64,000 nt of DNA. Source: Icerya purchasi. Lineage: Eukaryota > Arthropoda > Insecta > Hemiptera > Monophlebidae. The stretch is taken from assembly GCA_039619475.1 (NCBI GenBank), contig CM077115.1, positions 151,131,774 to 151,195,773 on the forward strand, written 5' to 3'. Below, in pieces: positions 1 through 11,005 of the stretch. The position numbers and the translations under genes are program-made. The notes under the pieces were generated by a model that saw only the letters and a program-made list of their open reading frames with translations, did no database searches and was not told where the DNA came from. Numbering within the stretch: position 1 is the first letter of the stretch; each line of letters opens with the position of its first letter.

Positions 1-155
1 ATAATACTGGTAGTTTTTAATACGCTGAATCCAAAAATGAAACTATGTAGTTAGGTTTTTTACTTTATACTATAGTTTCAAAAATGTCGGTATTTGTTTC
101 ATTTTTGAGACATTTAAGGGATCTTTTTTTAGCCATTCAAAACAAGTTAAGTAAA

Positions 156-189
<34 letters not shown>

Positions 190-805
190 ATTATTAGCTT
201 TGGTTTCCGGCGACTTCCTAAGCCTATACATTTTTATGTCCTCTTTTGAAAAGGGGGTAAATACTAATCAGTGTATCGCCATATAGAATGAAGCTACAAA
301 AAACATAACCATCGCCGGAATTCTATGTTTTTTGTATCAATGTTTGGTTGCCATGAAACATTTTCATAGTCTAGTGAAGTCTTTATATTATATAAGAGGG
401 GGGCGTTCCCGATTTGTGCTCTGGAGAACAGAACTACTTCTTTTTTTTTGTTCAGATCTAGAAAGTTTTCTCACAATTGTAAATTAAGCGTTGAGATTCA
501 TAAAAAAAAAATTGCGAAGGGACTTTTAACAAAGAAGAATCAGCATTGAAGTATCGGTGTATGTTTTACTGCAAAACGGTGCAACAAAATAAGGGAAGAA
601 GTCTTCAAGAGTTCTAGAATTCCGGAAGACGGGGTTTTTTCGGTTGAACTGTTTAGAGCAGTTTTTTTTACAAGAAGGTTCGAAAACTGTATAAAAAGAG
701 TTTGTAAACAGTCCCTCACACGAAATTTCCCCTTACTCCTGTTCAAATTTCTTTCAAGCAAATTGCGATGATAAGAATGACGAGCTTTGTGAAGGATTCC
801 ATTGA
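1..805. other. Non-coding, no gene seen
   Basis: AT-rich sequence with a poly-T run at about 159-188. No exon, conserved protein or repeat partner within the window was recognised. Confidence 0.5.
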
Positions 806-1477
806 AGTACAATGGCTATCCCACGGGAAGTGAGAGCAACTCTGGTGTGAGTAGGCAACCACTCACAGCGCTTTCGCCCAGGCACATCTTAAAGCCGATT
901 TATAATTAGTTATCGAATGCAACAAATCGCAAGTTCCGAAATATTGTTGAATTACCGAGTCGAATGTCATCAGGATACGCTTCTTCTTTTAATAAATCCA
1001 ACACGTCTCTTTAGCCGTTTTTTGTAACCGACAATAATAACGAATCACATACCGCTGCTCTTGCTCGATGTCTTTTTTATCCAGGTTGACAACACAAAAC
1101 TGCGCGCAGTTTTCGCAATTCGTCTATCACTCTTTCCGCTATAAATCACGTACTAATGCTCGTAGAAACCTCCGATTTATCGCATTCGACAGCTGATGGA
1201 ATGACCTTCAAGATCGCCCGATTGCGAGACTCGTTACGATGCGTTTTCAACCCGCCCGCCGCGCTTGAAAAAAGCAGTAGCGGTAGGGGTCGACGAAATA
1301 CTTTTTTTCAAATAGATCTGCGGGCGGAGGGGGATGGAGGTAGGAACTTTCAGTTTGTTGCATTCGATAGCTAATTAAATCGGCTTTAAAATGTGCCCGA
1401 AACGAACGCGCTGTGAGTAGTTGCCTACTCGCACCAGAGTTGCTCTCAATTCCCGTGGGACAGCCATTATACGTACC
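806..1477. mobile_element. Foldback MITE with ~120-bp inverted arms
   Basis: The left arm (806-933) and the right arm (1353-1477) are imperfect inverted copies. Both carry GAGAGCAACTCTGGTG, GAGTAGGCAAC, CTCACAGCGC and AAAGCCGATTTA in the same order on opposite strands. The roughly 420-bp centre has no transposase reading frame. This is the layout of a non-autonomous DNA transposon or foldback element; the superfamily is unknown and target duplications are not clear. Confidence 0.75.
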
Positions 1478-1739
1478 TGCGGGGGAAAACAGCGAAATGA
1501 AATTTAAGTTTTTTTTTATGAAATACTGCGGGAACACTTGACTTATGTATTCCTTAATAAAAAGAAAATTCCAAAATAACGGCGAGTTTGATCTTTCGAT
1601 TCAGTTTGTTAAATTATACATTTAACGAAGAAAGTGTTTTTAAAATGTTCTTCTGTTTAATGAAGAATCTTTTTTCATACTGTTTGTTAAATATATAAAT
1701 ATAATAAGTTAATAATAACAGATATAACAAAACAATTAT

Positions 1740-3010
1740 AACAAACGAATAAGATAAATTTTCTTACTTAGTAACGTTTTCGGGCATAACCCATCATCAG
1801 CTAAACCAATATGTGAACAGACAGAAATTCTAAATCACACTGAGGTCAACAAGGGAATACAATGGTTTATACATATATAGGTTTAAAATAACAAATATAG
1901 AGTCAATGGTCATAACTATTAAAAGGGTGTAAAGTACATAGACTATAATAAATAATATTTAAGAAATTTAATGATCAAATTTAAATAATAATATAAATAT
2001 AAAAATATATAAAATATATTTTTTTAAATTTTATATTAAATAGGGGTTATTGTTATTTGGGATTTGATCGTTTAGAATATTACTTTTGTGTTTATTTATA
2101 TAATAATTTTCAGCTATGTTCATAGCATTACCTTTATCATATTTAGCTAAGACTGTGACTGTTTTTTCTCTATAGAATTTGGTTTATGTTTATTCTTTAT
2201 CAAATGTTCGGCATAAGTGGATTTTTCTATTTCGTTGTTTTTAAATGATTTCACGTGTTCATCGTATCTACATTTAATTTTTCTACCTGTTTGGCCGATG
2301 TATGTTTTTTCACAGTCATCACAGTTTATTTTATATATGCCACTATTTTCATATATACTATTATTATTTCCTTTATTTATAGTAATTATTTTATTTTTTA
2401 GTTTATTATTGGTTTTAAAAGCTATTTTTAATCCTTGTTTTTTAAAAACATTACTTAATTTGTATATATTGTTATTTATAAAAGTAAATGTTATCCATCC
2501 TTTCTTGTTGTTAATATCATTTTTCTGTGTATATTTCAATTTTGATTTTATTTTACGTGTTAATTTTTCGATTATTTCTTCATTGTAACCATTATTTATT
2601 GCGATTGTTTTTAATATTTTTATTTCATTTTGTTTTTTTTTTTTTTTTTTGAATTCGTAGGAGTGTTTATTAATATATTTATAGCATGTATCAAGTATGA
2701 ATGTTTATGTTGATTAGGATGGTTTGACATTTTGTTTATTATAGTGTCAGTAGTTGTTTGTTCCCTATATGATATGTTGTATATTAGTTTATCGATTGTT
2801 TTGGTTATTATAATATCTAGGAAGTTTATTTTATTGTTTTCTGCTTTTTCCATAGTGTATTGTATATTTTTATGTATTTTATTGAAATCGTTTAATATAT
2901 TATTTTCAGTATTATTATTATTTTCATCAAAGATAATTAATGTATCGTCTACATATCTAATATATATAATTTTATATTATATTATATTTTTTAATTCTGT
3001 TTATTATCGT
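1740..3010 (-). mobile_element. Penelope-like element fragment (RT end plus GIY-YIG)
   Basis: On the minus strand, the RT catalytic box YVDD (about 2945-2960) is followed by NKINFLDIIITK (2620-2853), the post-catalytic block of Penelope RTs, then by a GIY-YIG endonuclease domain. The latter reads SGIYKINCDDCEKTYIGQTG and continues to a conserved AEHL..NKH (about 2190-2345). The segment 1760-1800 (on minus, GCCCGAAAACGTTACTAAG) resembles the usual Penelope 3' region. RT N-terminal blocks are missing and there are frame breaks, including an A-rich run at 2630-2650, so the copy is truncated and dead. Confidence 0.85.
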
Positions 3011-3029
3011 TACCGCTTTTTTACTAAAA

Positions 3030-3295
3030 CAGGGTGGCCACCCAACCGCGAATAAGTCGGGAATTTTGTCGATCATTTGAAACGTTAAAAAATGAATGCA
3101 CTTTTTAATATACTTTATACTTTAAATAAAAATGACGAAGTTCTGTTTTATTCATATGAAAAATATGGGGTTCGACGGTCAAATATTAATATTAGTAACA
3201 AGAAAAATCCATTCTCCTTTTTGTACAATTCTAGTAATCGGGAAAACCGGGAATAAACTGGGAATTTAAAAATTATATTTCAGTGACCACCGCGT
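3030..3295. mobile_element. Possible short DNA-transposon remnant
   Basis: The segment starts CAGGGTGGCCACCC and ends near GTGACCACCGCG, imperfect inverted ends, and holds repeated CGGGAA motifs (CGGGAATTTT, CGGGAAAACCGGGAATAAA). The size of about 260 bp suits a MITE. Target duplications were not confirmed. Confidence 0.4.
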
Positions 3296-5460
3296 AAAGT
3301 CTTCGATTTTCATTACGAGTCATATTTTAGGCACATTTCAAAAGCTCGAAAAAACTTAAATTCTGTCCGTACATTCGCATTCAGCAATAGGAAATATATA
3401 ATTAAAGATAAGAACAAAAAGTTTGTGTTAGACCAACGCTTTGCTTTATTTGTACAGTTAAAACAAAAACGAAAAATTAAAATGTTTTATTTATTCGTAG
3501 ATTATTAATATAATTATAATTACGTCATTTTTTATTGTTTCGTTTCTTCCAGATGAATGCATTAATGGTACAATAACTTGTTCGAAAAGTAAACATAATT
3601 TTCGAGCTGTAGAAGTAACTATTACAATCGGCGAATTAAATTTAGAGTATATCGTGAAATGAGTTGAACGCCCGTGCATTTATACGCAATCGTGTTAACC
3701 GGTTCGGTAATAAGCAGGTTCGATCTTGAAAAATGCTACACCTGCGAAGAAGAGAAATATAAAAACTTTCAGTTACATGACTCGTTACAGTAAGTATATT
3801 TGATTTTTCGTAGCTTCGACTTTAAAACAACCGTTTTGGCATATCTAAAAGATGTAGTAGAAAAAAAGAAAAAAAATGAAAACACACATTTTTGACTATC
3901 CATGTTTCTCAGTATTTGAGTCCACAATATAAAAACGGTTCTAATCGCGTGTATTTACAACGAATGAACGCGTTGCAGATTAAAAAACGTGGACTATAAC
4001 CATTTAAATTCTAGTTTTGTTAACGCACTAATTCAGTTTTTTATTTTTATGGGGGCATTGCGTTTTCTGTTACGTTTTCATTTGCAAAAATTAAATTCAT
4101 AATTTATATAATAAGTTCGTATTTCTTTATGGAACTGTCAGAACATATGACCGCAATTCCATGTGCGTCTCAAATCATCCTAATTTGTAGTCTGTCGGAA
4201 TTATTCCTTTACCTTATGCTTCAGTGTTCCATTTTGTTTATTTCTTTCCATCCTTTTCGCTTATTTTTTCGCTAACAGAAACCTGTTTTTGGTAAAATAC
4301 TATCGTAAACTACGCATAGTGTATTTAAATATCTCTGTTCGTTGTAACATATAAGAATATGTATTATTTTTAGTGTGATCATGAAGAATTATCTAAGAAA
4401 TCGAGTAGCTTTAATTTAAATTGATCGAGCAATTTGTGTTAGTCTACTTGGATTTTATTATTTTCCTTTAAACATATTGCTTTTAGCTTAAAGTTATAAT
4501 AAATCGAATTTAATACAAACTGTACAAAAATTATTCAAATTAATCAGTGATAGCAGTACTAATGAAAGCAAAGAATCCCGTCGCAGTGGTTGAGCGGAAA
4601 ATGCGCGTTTAATAAAGTAAAGGTTCCACGCATAAAATCGGCCATAGTTTAAATATTAAATATATTGAATAGAATTGGGGACATTTAAATACTTATATAA
4701 GATTAGTCAGCTGGGAAAATGGCAAAGAACATTAAAAAAATAACAAAAAATAGAAATAACAACAGCAATAGTAGCTAATAATTTTTAAAGATTGTCGAAG
4801 TTTCGTTGCTGATTTCATATTTTAGTTCGCAAAGAAAAACGAATGTTTCAGTTCTGGAGACTAATTGACTTTTGTGTCATCTTAATGACGTCATTAAGTC
4901 CGGTTTTGTTATTCAGGTCAAATTCTAAATTCCTATTCGGTTAATCAGAATCATGTTGTTTTAGTGTTGGTTTTAAATAAATGGGGTAGCAGATTAAAAT
5001 TTGATACTAAAGTATTTTTGCTTTTCCTTTACAGTGAAAAACAATTCGGATTATAAGAAATTTATAATCGCATGCTCTATTTCAATATAGCGTATAATTT
5101 ATTAATTTATTGTAAATCATAATTTTTTACTTTTTTAAGTATGTTTTAAAATTAGAATCGGTAAGTGTTATTTTACTAAGTAAATTAATTAGTAACTTTT
5201 ATTAAACATATTTTTCATGTGTTCTGTTTCCAAATACTATTAGAAATATTAATATGATATATGTAAATGACAATAAAATTTTTTGTTAGTTTCGGCTATA
5301 TTTTTTGATGTGAAACTTTCAGTGTACGTGTGTGTGTAGGCATGCGGAAGTGTATATATACACGTGCGACATATATATATATAAATAAAATAAAAAGAAG
5401 ATCCTTCTCATCTTGTCATTGTGGCGCCTCCTGGACACTCAGATAATAGTCTCTTATTAT
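3296..5460. other. Non-coding, no gene seen
   Basis: AT-rich DNA downstream of gene A without recognised exons. Only short random reading frames occur. A TA-rich run lies near 5355-5390. Confidence 0.5.
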
Positions 5461-5463
5461 ATA

Positions 5464-5538
5464 GTCGTCGCGATAGCCTAGTTGCTAGAGCGCTTGACTT
5501 CCGTTACGGAGGTCACGGGTTCCATCCCGAGCGACGAC
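5464..5538 (+). repeat. tRNA-like SINE head (or tRNA pseudogene)
   Basis: 75 bases bounded by a perfect 7-bp acceptor-like pair (GTCGTCG / CGACGAC), with a box-A-like TAGCCTAGTTGCTAGAG and a box-B-like GGGTTCCATCCC. The anticodon arm is not canonical (a long TGACTTCCG..CGGAGGTCA hairpin), so a working tRNA is unlikely. A second copy lies on the minus strand at 58120-58173 without the anticodon arm, which supports a dispersed SINE family. Confidence 0.6.
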
Positions 5539-6027
5539 AGACTGACTAGCGTGTAGAACAACAATGTGTGTCTTAATCAGCGATAAGAGCAACAATTGTT
5601 TCCCCGATTATTCGCAATCGAACCAATTACAACGAAATTTCTATGTCGCTCGGTGTGTTACACACGTCATACACAGTGTTCGTTGTCTGCGCGGTACCTG
5701 CACCACCGCAGCTAATACATAGAGTTCTGCCAGTCGAACAATATGCAACTTTCGAAATTAATATACGCACGCGGATACAGCCGCATCTATCATCTCCGAA
5801 TATCGGAAATTTATCGGACTTTATCAAACGGCTCGATCGCGAACACTCACGACAAAGTAAAACTTCGCAGTCCAATGAACCACTTTGCGATCGTGATAAA
5901 ATCCGATGCCGATATTCGGATACTAATTCCTTTTACGAATTAACCAAAAGATAGCGCATTTGACGCAACAAAACAAATAATTAAGAATTGTTCAACCCAG
6001 TTGCGCCAGTTCGTATCAATATATTGA

Positions 6028-6261
6028 TTACAACGTAATTCTTAGGCCACCACCCATTAGAAAAAATGTCCCAATTTTATGTAACGTTTGTTATATTTTA
6101 TAGGATTTTTTTTGATTATTTTATTATATTTATATGGACCGATTTAGAATTACGTTGTAAATTTTGATCATTTTATACAAAGTATAGAAGAGAAAGAGAC
6201 AGAAATGTAAGCAAGAGGGGTCAAGGGTCACAGCCCCTTGCGAGGCCAAAATGGCCAAGTT

Positions 6262-6300
<39 letters not shown>
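6028..6300 (+). repeat. Dispersed palindromic repeat ending in (TA)n, copy 1
   Basis: Begins ATTACAACGTAATTCTTA, with the inverted counterpart TAGAATTACGTTGTAA ending at about 6160. It is followed by a conserved tail (GAGAAAGAGACAGAAATG, AGCCCCTTGCGAGG, GGCCAAGTTTATATA) and a TA run at 6267-6299. A second copy is at 30051-30320, and the first 40 bases recur at 58352. It behaves like a MITE joined to a microsatellite-tailed repeat. Confidence 0.75.
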
Positions 6301-6301
<1 letters not shown>

Positions 6302-6337
6302 TGCGAATGATTAATTTTTGCATTCTAATTATTGAAA

Positions 6338-6457
6338 TTATCGCGTGTTAAAAATATTTGCTGAACGTATTTTACCTGTTGGAGCGACTAACATATCTAT
6401 AGCTTCCGAAGTTGTCATATATCTTTGATTATATAAATTCGTATCTTGAAGTAGATC
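6338..6457 (-). CDS. Gene A last exon and stop
   Basis: The exon starts after TAATACAG with [14 protein letters not shown], then [15 protein letters not shown] and a short tail ending at TAA (6340-6338). DLL and APTGK align with the D(V/L)YSG and NPTG strands that close the GH27 beta domain. It enters in phase 0, matching the previous exon. An AATAAA-like signal within 100 bases downstream was not obvious, so the poly(A) site is undefined. Confidence 0.85.
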   Translation of the reverse strand, partial: DLLQDTNLYNQRYMTTSEAIDMLVAPTGKIRSANIFNTR

Positions 6458-9400
6458 CTGTATTAAAACAACGAATGTATTATTTAAATGAATCATTCGA
6501 GTGCACAGTGTTTTACTGAGGCTTCGATCTAATGCTAAACTTTTAGAGATCTTTAATCGATTATTTTGTTATTTTACGACACGTCAGTTCTTTTTATTTT
6601 TTTAAGGAGCGCTAAAATAAAGATATTTCAACGTGTATATGCATAATTGTGTCAAATATATTGTTTTAAAATTTATAGCTGTATTGTAATATATTTTCGT
6701 TGATGAACAAATATGGATTATTAAATTTTCAAACGGTGTCAGAAATTTCAAAGGCATTTTTTCGAAAATTCATTTTTCCCCTGACGCGCTCGTATAAACT
6801 TTATACAGTTATATCACGTGTCGCAGCAATACGTAGTGCTATGCAAATTTCCAACAAACATTAGACCTCTTTGTTCATCCTACGCGCACGCATGTGTAAA
6901 CACCTGTTAACACCTTCTGCAAGTCCTACAGTGAATGGTGAATTCGAATTTTAAATAAAGTCTTGTTGCAGTCTTTTTTTCAACGAATAATCATCATATT
7001 AACAGATCTACGCGTTTGGAATATATATTCATAATAGCAAGTCCGTATCGGGCTGGAAAATAAAGTCATCGAGCAGGTAGCTGCTTTTAAATACTTGGGA
7101 CAAATAGTAACCCAGAACCTTGATTGTACGCCAGAAATGAGTAAAAGGATAGCAATGGGCAAGCAGGCTTTTAAAGATAAATATTCACTATTGACACAGC
7201 GAGCAATATTTCAATGAAATTGTGGAAACAGCTTATGAAAATTTTCGTCTGGTCAATCGCACTGTATGGTACGGAAACATGGCTGCTGAAACGAACTGAC
7301 TGTAAACGGATATAAGCGTTTGAAATGTGGTGCTAGCAGAAGTTACAGCGAATAAGTTGGACGGAGAATATTAGTAATCCAGTAGTGCTCGATAGAATCG
7401 AAGAGAGAAGAACTATACTGTAGCGGATACGTAAAACTCGGGGCTGAGTTGGTTGGGACAAGATCGCGTGGGCGTCCTCGGATGACATTGGTGGACGCGT
7501 TTTTTAAGGAAACAAATTTACGGGAACTACACGGAATTGAAGAGGACCGCAATGGACCATATCGGGTGGAGGCAAATAGTGACTGGGGCGAATCAGCCAG
7601 GCGGCTGTCACATGAAGAAGAAGAAGTGAAATTATTAACAACTGTTTATCGTTCCATTTGTTACGCATAAAGTACATTCTGTTAGAACTGCGATAAATGA
7701 TTCCGCTGCTGTTTTTACTTTTCGGTTGTTTTTTGTTCATGTCTATCGATAAACTCAAGTGCCTCGAAGCGGATAAATCTTTCTGATATTTGACTATCCT
7801 TCCAGGTGTGAAGAATTCTGAAAGGCGCATGTGTTGCATGCCGTTATTTACTTCTCAGCGGTAAAAATTGTTAGAAAAGTAACGAAATAAAAGCGAAGGA
7901 GTTTCTAAGGTGCTGCGTCGTGAGAAAGCATTATTAGAAGTATGAGGAAAATTATTGTCGTTAGATGTAATTTATTTTATCGCCGCATTATCGAAGTTAT
8001 AATGAAATATTTATAATATAAACATTTTAAGCGTCGAATTTTTAATGTTTTCCCCAAAAAGTAAACGTAAAAATTACTCATGTAAGTGGAAGAATTGGCC
8101 GATTAAATATAATGATCTTCAAATGTGAAAGGGGAAACGTGAATAAAAGGAGGCGATGTTCTTTTTTTACAGACCATCTTATTTTGACGTGTCGAGTTAG
8201 CGCGGTTGCGATTAAATAAAAGAAAAAAAAATTTAGTGCCATGAAACATTAAACTATGGATGAGTTTTTTGAGGTTTGTATTTTTTTTTTTTTTTTCATT
8301 TCGAACATTACGTTATATATTTTCTGAAATTATTTAAAATTATATTAAAGGAAAAAAGAAGGAAGCCTTCATCGCCCTATGTTAATTAAAAAAAAAAACA
8401 AAACAAAATAAAGTAAAAGTTTTTTAGTTTTTGTAGAATTTCTAGATAATTTAAATAAATTCTAACAATGTTATCGTAACAGTTTTTTCCGTTTTTTTTT
8501 TTTTTTTTTTTTTTTTTTTTGAGCGACATAAATTATGTATAATAAAAGTTATATAAAAATATTTAATGAGTTATAGAATTTTCTTCGTGGAACTTTTTTT
8601 TTTTTCCAAGATTAAGGAAAAGCCTGAAAAATAGGGAGCAAACAGGGAAGAATTTGGTTTTTGGGAGCTTTTTTCTAATTTTGTTTTGAAAAATATGTAT
8701 ACTTTTTTTTTTCTTCCATGAGTATGCAAATAGCCTCCTGACGTACGGGTGATGATAATTTATGGAAACTCCTATTCAGCGATACGAGTTTCATCTGGTA
8801 TCCGGTTTAATATATTTGAACCCTACAGCAAGTCCGTTGGCTTTGTCCGCTTCAAGCGTCTTCATCGGAATTATCTAGTAATGCAACGACCGGGCTATTA
8901 GCTTTCTATCGTATTGCAACTTTTTTGATTTCTTCACTGATTGCATATACAGATCTGTATGTAATGTACGATTGGTGATGTACGGCAGAGTATCTGTAAC
9001 TTTTCCCAGGATTTTATTTTGAAAACGTTGTATCTACGTAATGTTACTCGGCTTAAGAGTTGAGTTTTGTAATATAGAAATTGTAAAATATTTCAATATT
9101 AAACAAACAATCAGAAATAATTGAAAAATGTCAACACTCGAATAGCATTGTTAATAGTTTAACAAGTAACAATTCTGCGTTTGGTGTGATTGAAACAGTC
9201 AGTTGGAAAAGTCTCTGGGGGGAAGGGGGCGAAAAAGGGAAACAGAGCCTCCTAGTTTATATGGAAATGGTCACAACACGAATTTTTATAAGAGAGAGTG
9301 CAGTGCCGAGAGAATAAAATATATAGTTTGCGATATTTTTATGTATCTGTTAATTTATTTTTTCATGGGATTTTGTTGTGAACATTCTCAATGGAGCGGG

Positions 9401-10945
9401 TTTTGTGGAAAATTCGACAACGTCACGTTAGCATTAATAGGCCAGTTTAATCAAAAATTTCGAGTTGTCTTAAAAGCGGTGTCGAAAAAACGGCTAGAAC
9501 GAGGTTTGGTTTCAATGAAAACGTAACTCTAGGAGCGAGATACTATATATTTCCCATTTGATGGCCGTATCAAAGAAAACACATGAAGTTAAGAACAAAA
9601 TTCATCTGAAAATGTAAATTGATTTTCGTTTAAAATTTTTTGAGAGTAGTTTTCCGAACAGATTAATCTAATTCGTTCAAAAAGCGTCTGTAGTAGCTTA
9701 AAATTAATAAACTTTTACAATGTAAGTAACGCTAATTTATTTTCTCATTAAAAAGTAGCGGACGACGGGGGGTTTCTGTTCTGTTTACGTGCATTATGTT
9801 CGTTATTTGGATTTTTTAGGAATAGTAAAAAATGGGGGAAAGGGGAATTTAAAAATGTATGCGCACGTAAAGCGGAATACTGCAACAAAGGAGTAATTGA
9901 GAAGTACTTACGGTAACGAAGTACCCGTTCGGACTGTTTAAACCGATATCCTGGAAGCTGAAACTGTGTCGGCGAGCTGAATCAACTCTTGTGTTCAAAA
10001 ATGCGACAGCGTATGAGTAGTAATTTGTGTTTACAATCGGCATTACTGGCTTGATCCATATTTGAAGTCCGTCTTTCTGATTGTGAAATTATACATGTAA
10101 CACATTCACGAAATATATAATTTTCTTTTTTTTTTATTATTAGTGTTTAACTTTTTTGTGCTTTTACAGTGAGTGAATTAGGAGACTGCGCGTAATTTGT
10201 TCCATTTTAAAATTTCGAAACTACAGAGTATTACGCTTAATCGTTTTTATTGTTTTGCACTTAAATGACGCGCTTGTAAAATAAAAAGCATTTAAATTGA
10301 TTAAATGATTCGGCATTTTAAAGGTAATGCGCAAAGCCATGCTGCAATCGATGGCAGTTAACAAAGCAGCAATGTTCGAGTATCCTGAGCACGTGGTCGT
10401 GCGCATTGTGGTTTATCGTGAAGTTCTGTTCGCTAACGAGAATCATGGAAGAGCGCTCAAGAGTCACGTGGCGCGATTAAATAAAAGATTGTACATCGAA
10501 ATAAAAACATTACGCGGTCGTAAATGTTTTTGTTGTTGAAAAAAGTGCGTGAGAGCGAAATTGCTGTTGATCGGTTACTAACTTTTCGGCGGCAAGAAAA
10601 ACTTAAAAGCAGCTCTACTTCGATTGAAGATGATCATCTGATGAAAGAAGACCGCGCATCATTTGTGACGTAACAAATTCCTTAGTCGGGCGGCAACCAT
10701 TCTTGACGAAGACTATCAAATGACAACTGAGGAAATTGTAAGGAGGGCAAACATCGATGGAGTGGCAGATACTTCGGCTTTTACGATTTAAGGAAAGGAA
10801 ATATCTGTTTGCGGTAGGTACCGCATCAACTTAATGTTAGTATTTGGGTACAGTCCAATTTCTGCGCTAAACAGTATAATAAAAGGTTGGCAAAAACTTC
10901 CGCTGTTAAGTGAAAAATCATTTTTGTTTGTTCTGCATCGGAATC

Positions 10946-11005
<60 letters not shown>

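Noticed and set aside
2217..3055. Plus-strand ORFs opposite the Penelope fragment
   Set aside because: Shadow frames of the minus-strand RT and GIY-YIG coding sequence.
5464..5538. Functional tRNA gene
   Set aside because: The anticodon arm is not canonical and a second, arm-less copy exists, so a SINE head is more likely.
9203..9526. 107-codon plus-strand ORF in a gene A intron
   Set aside because: No domain, no repeat partner and no splice context; consistent with a random open frame.
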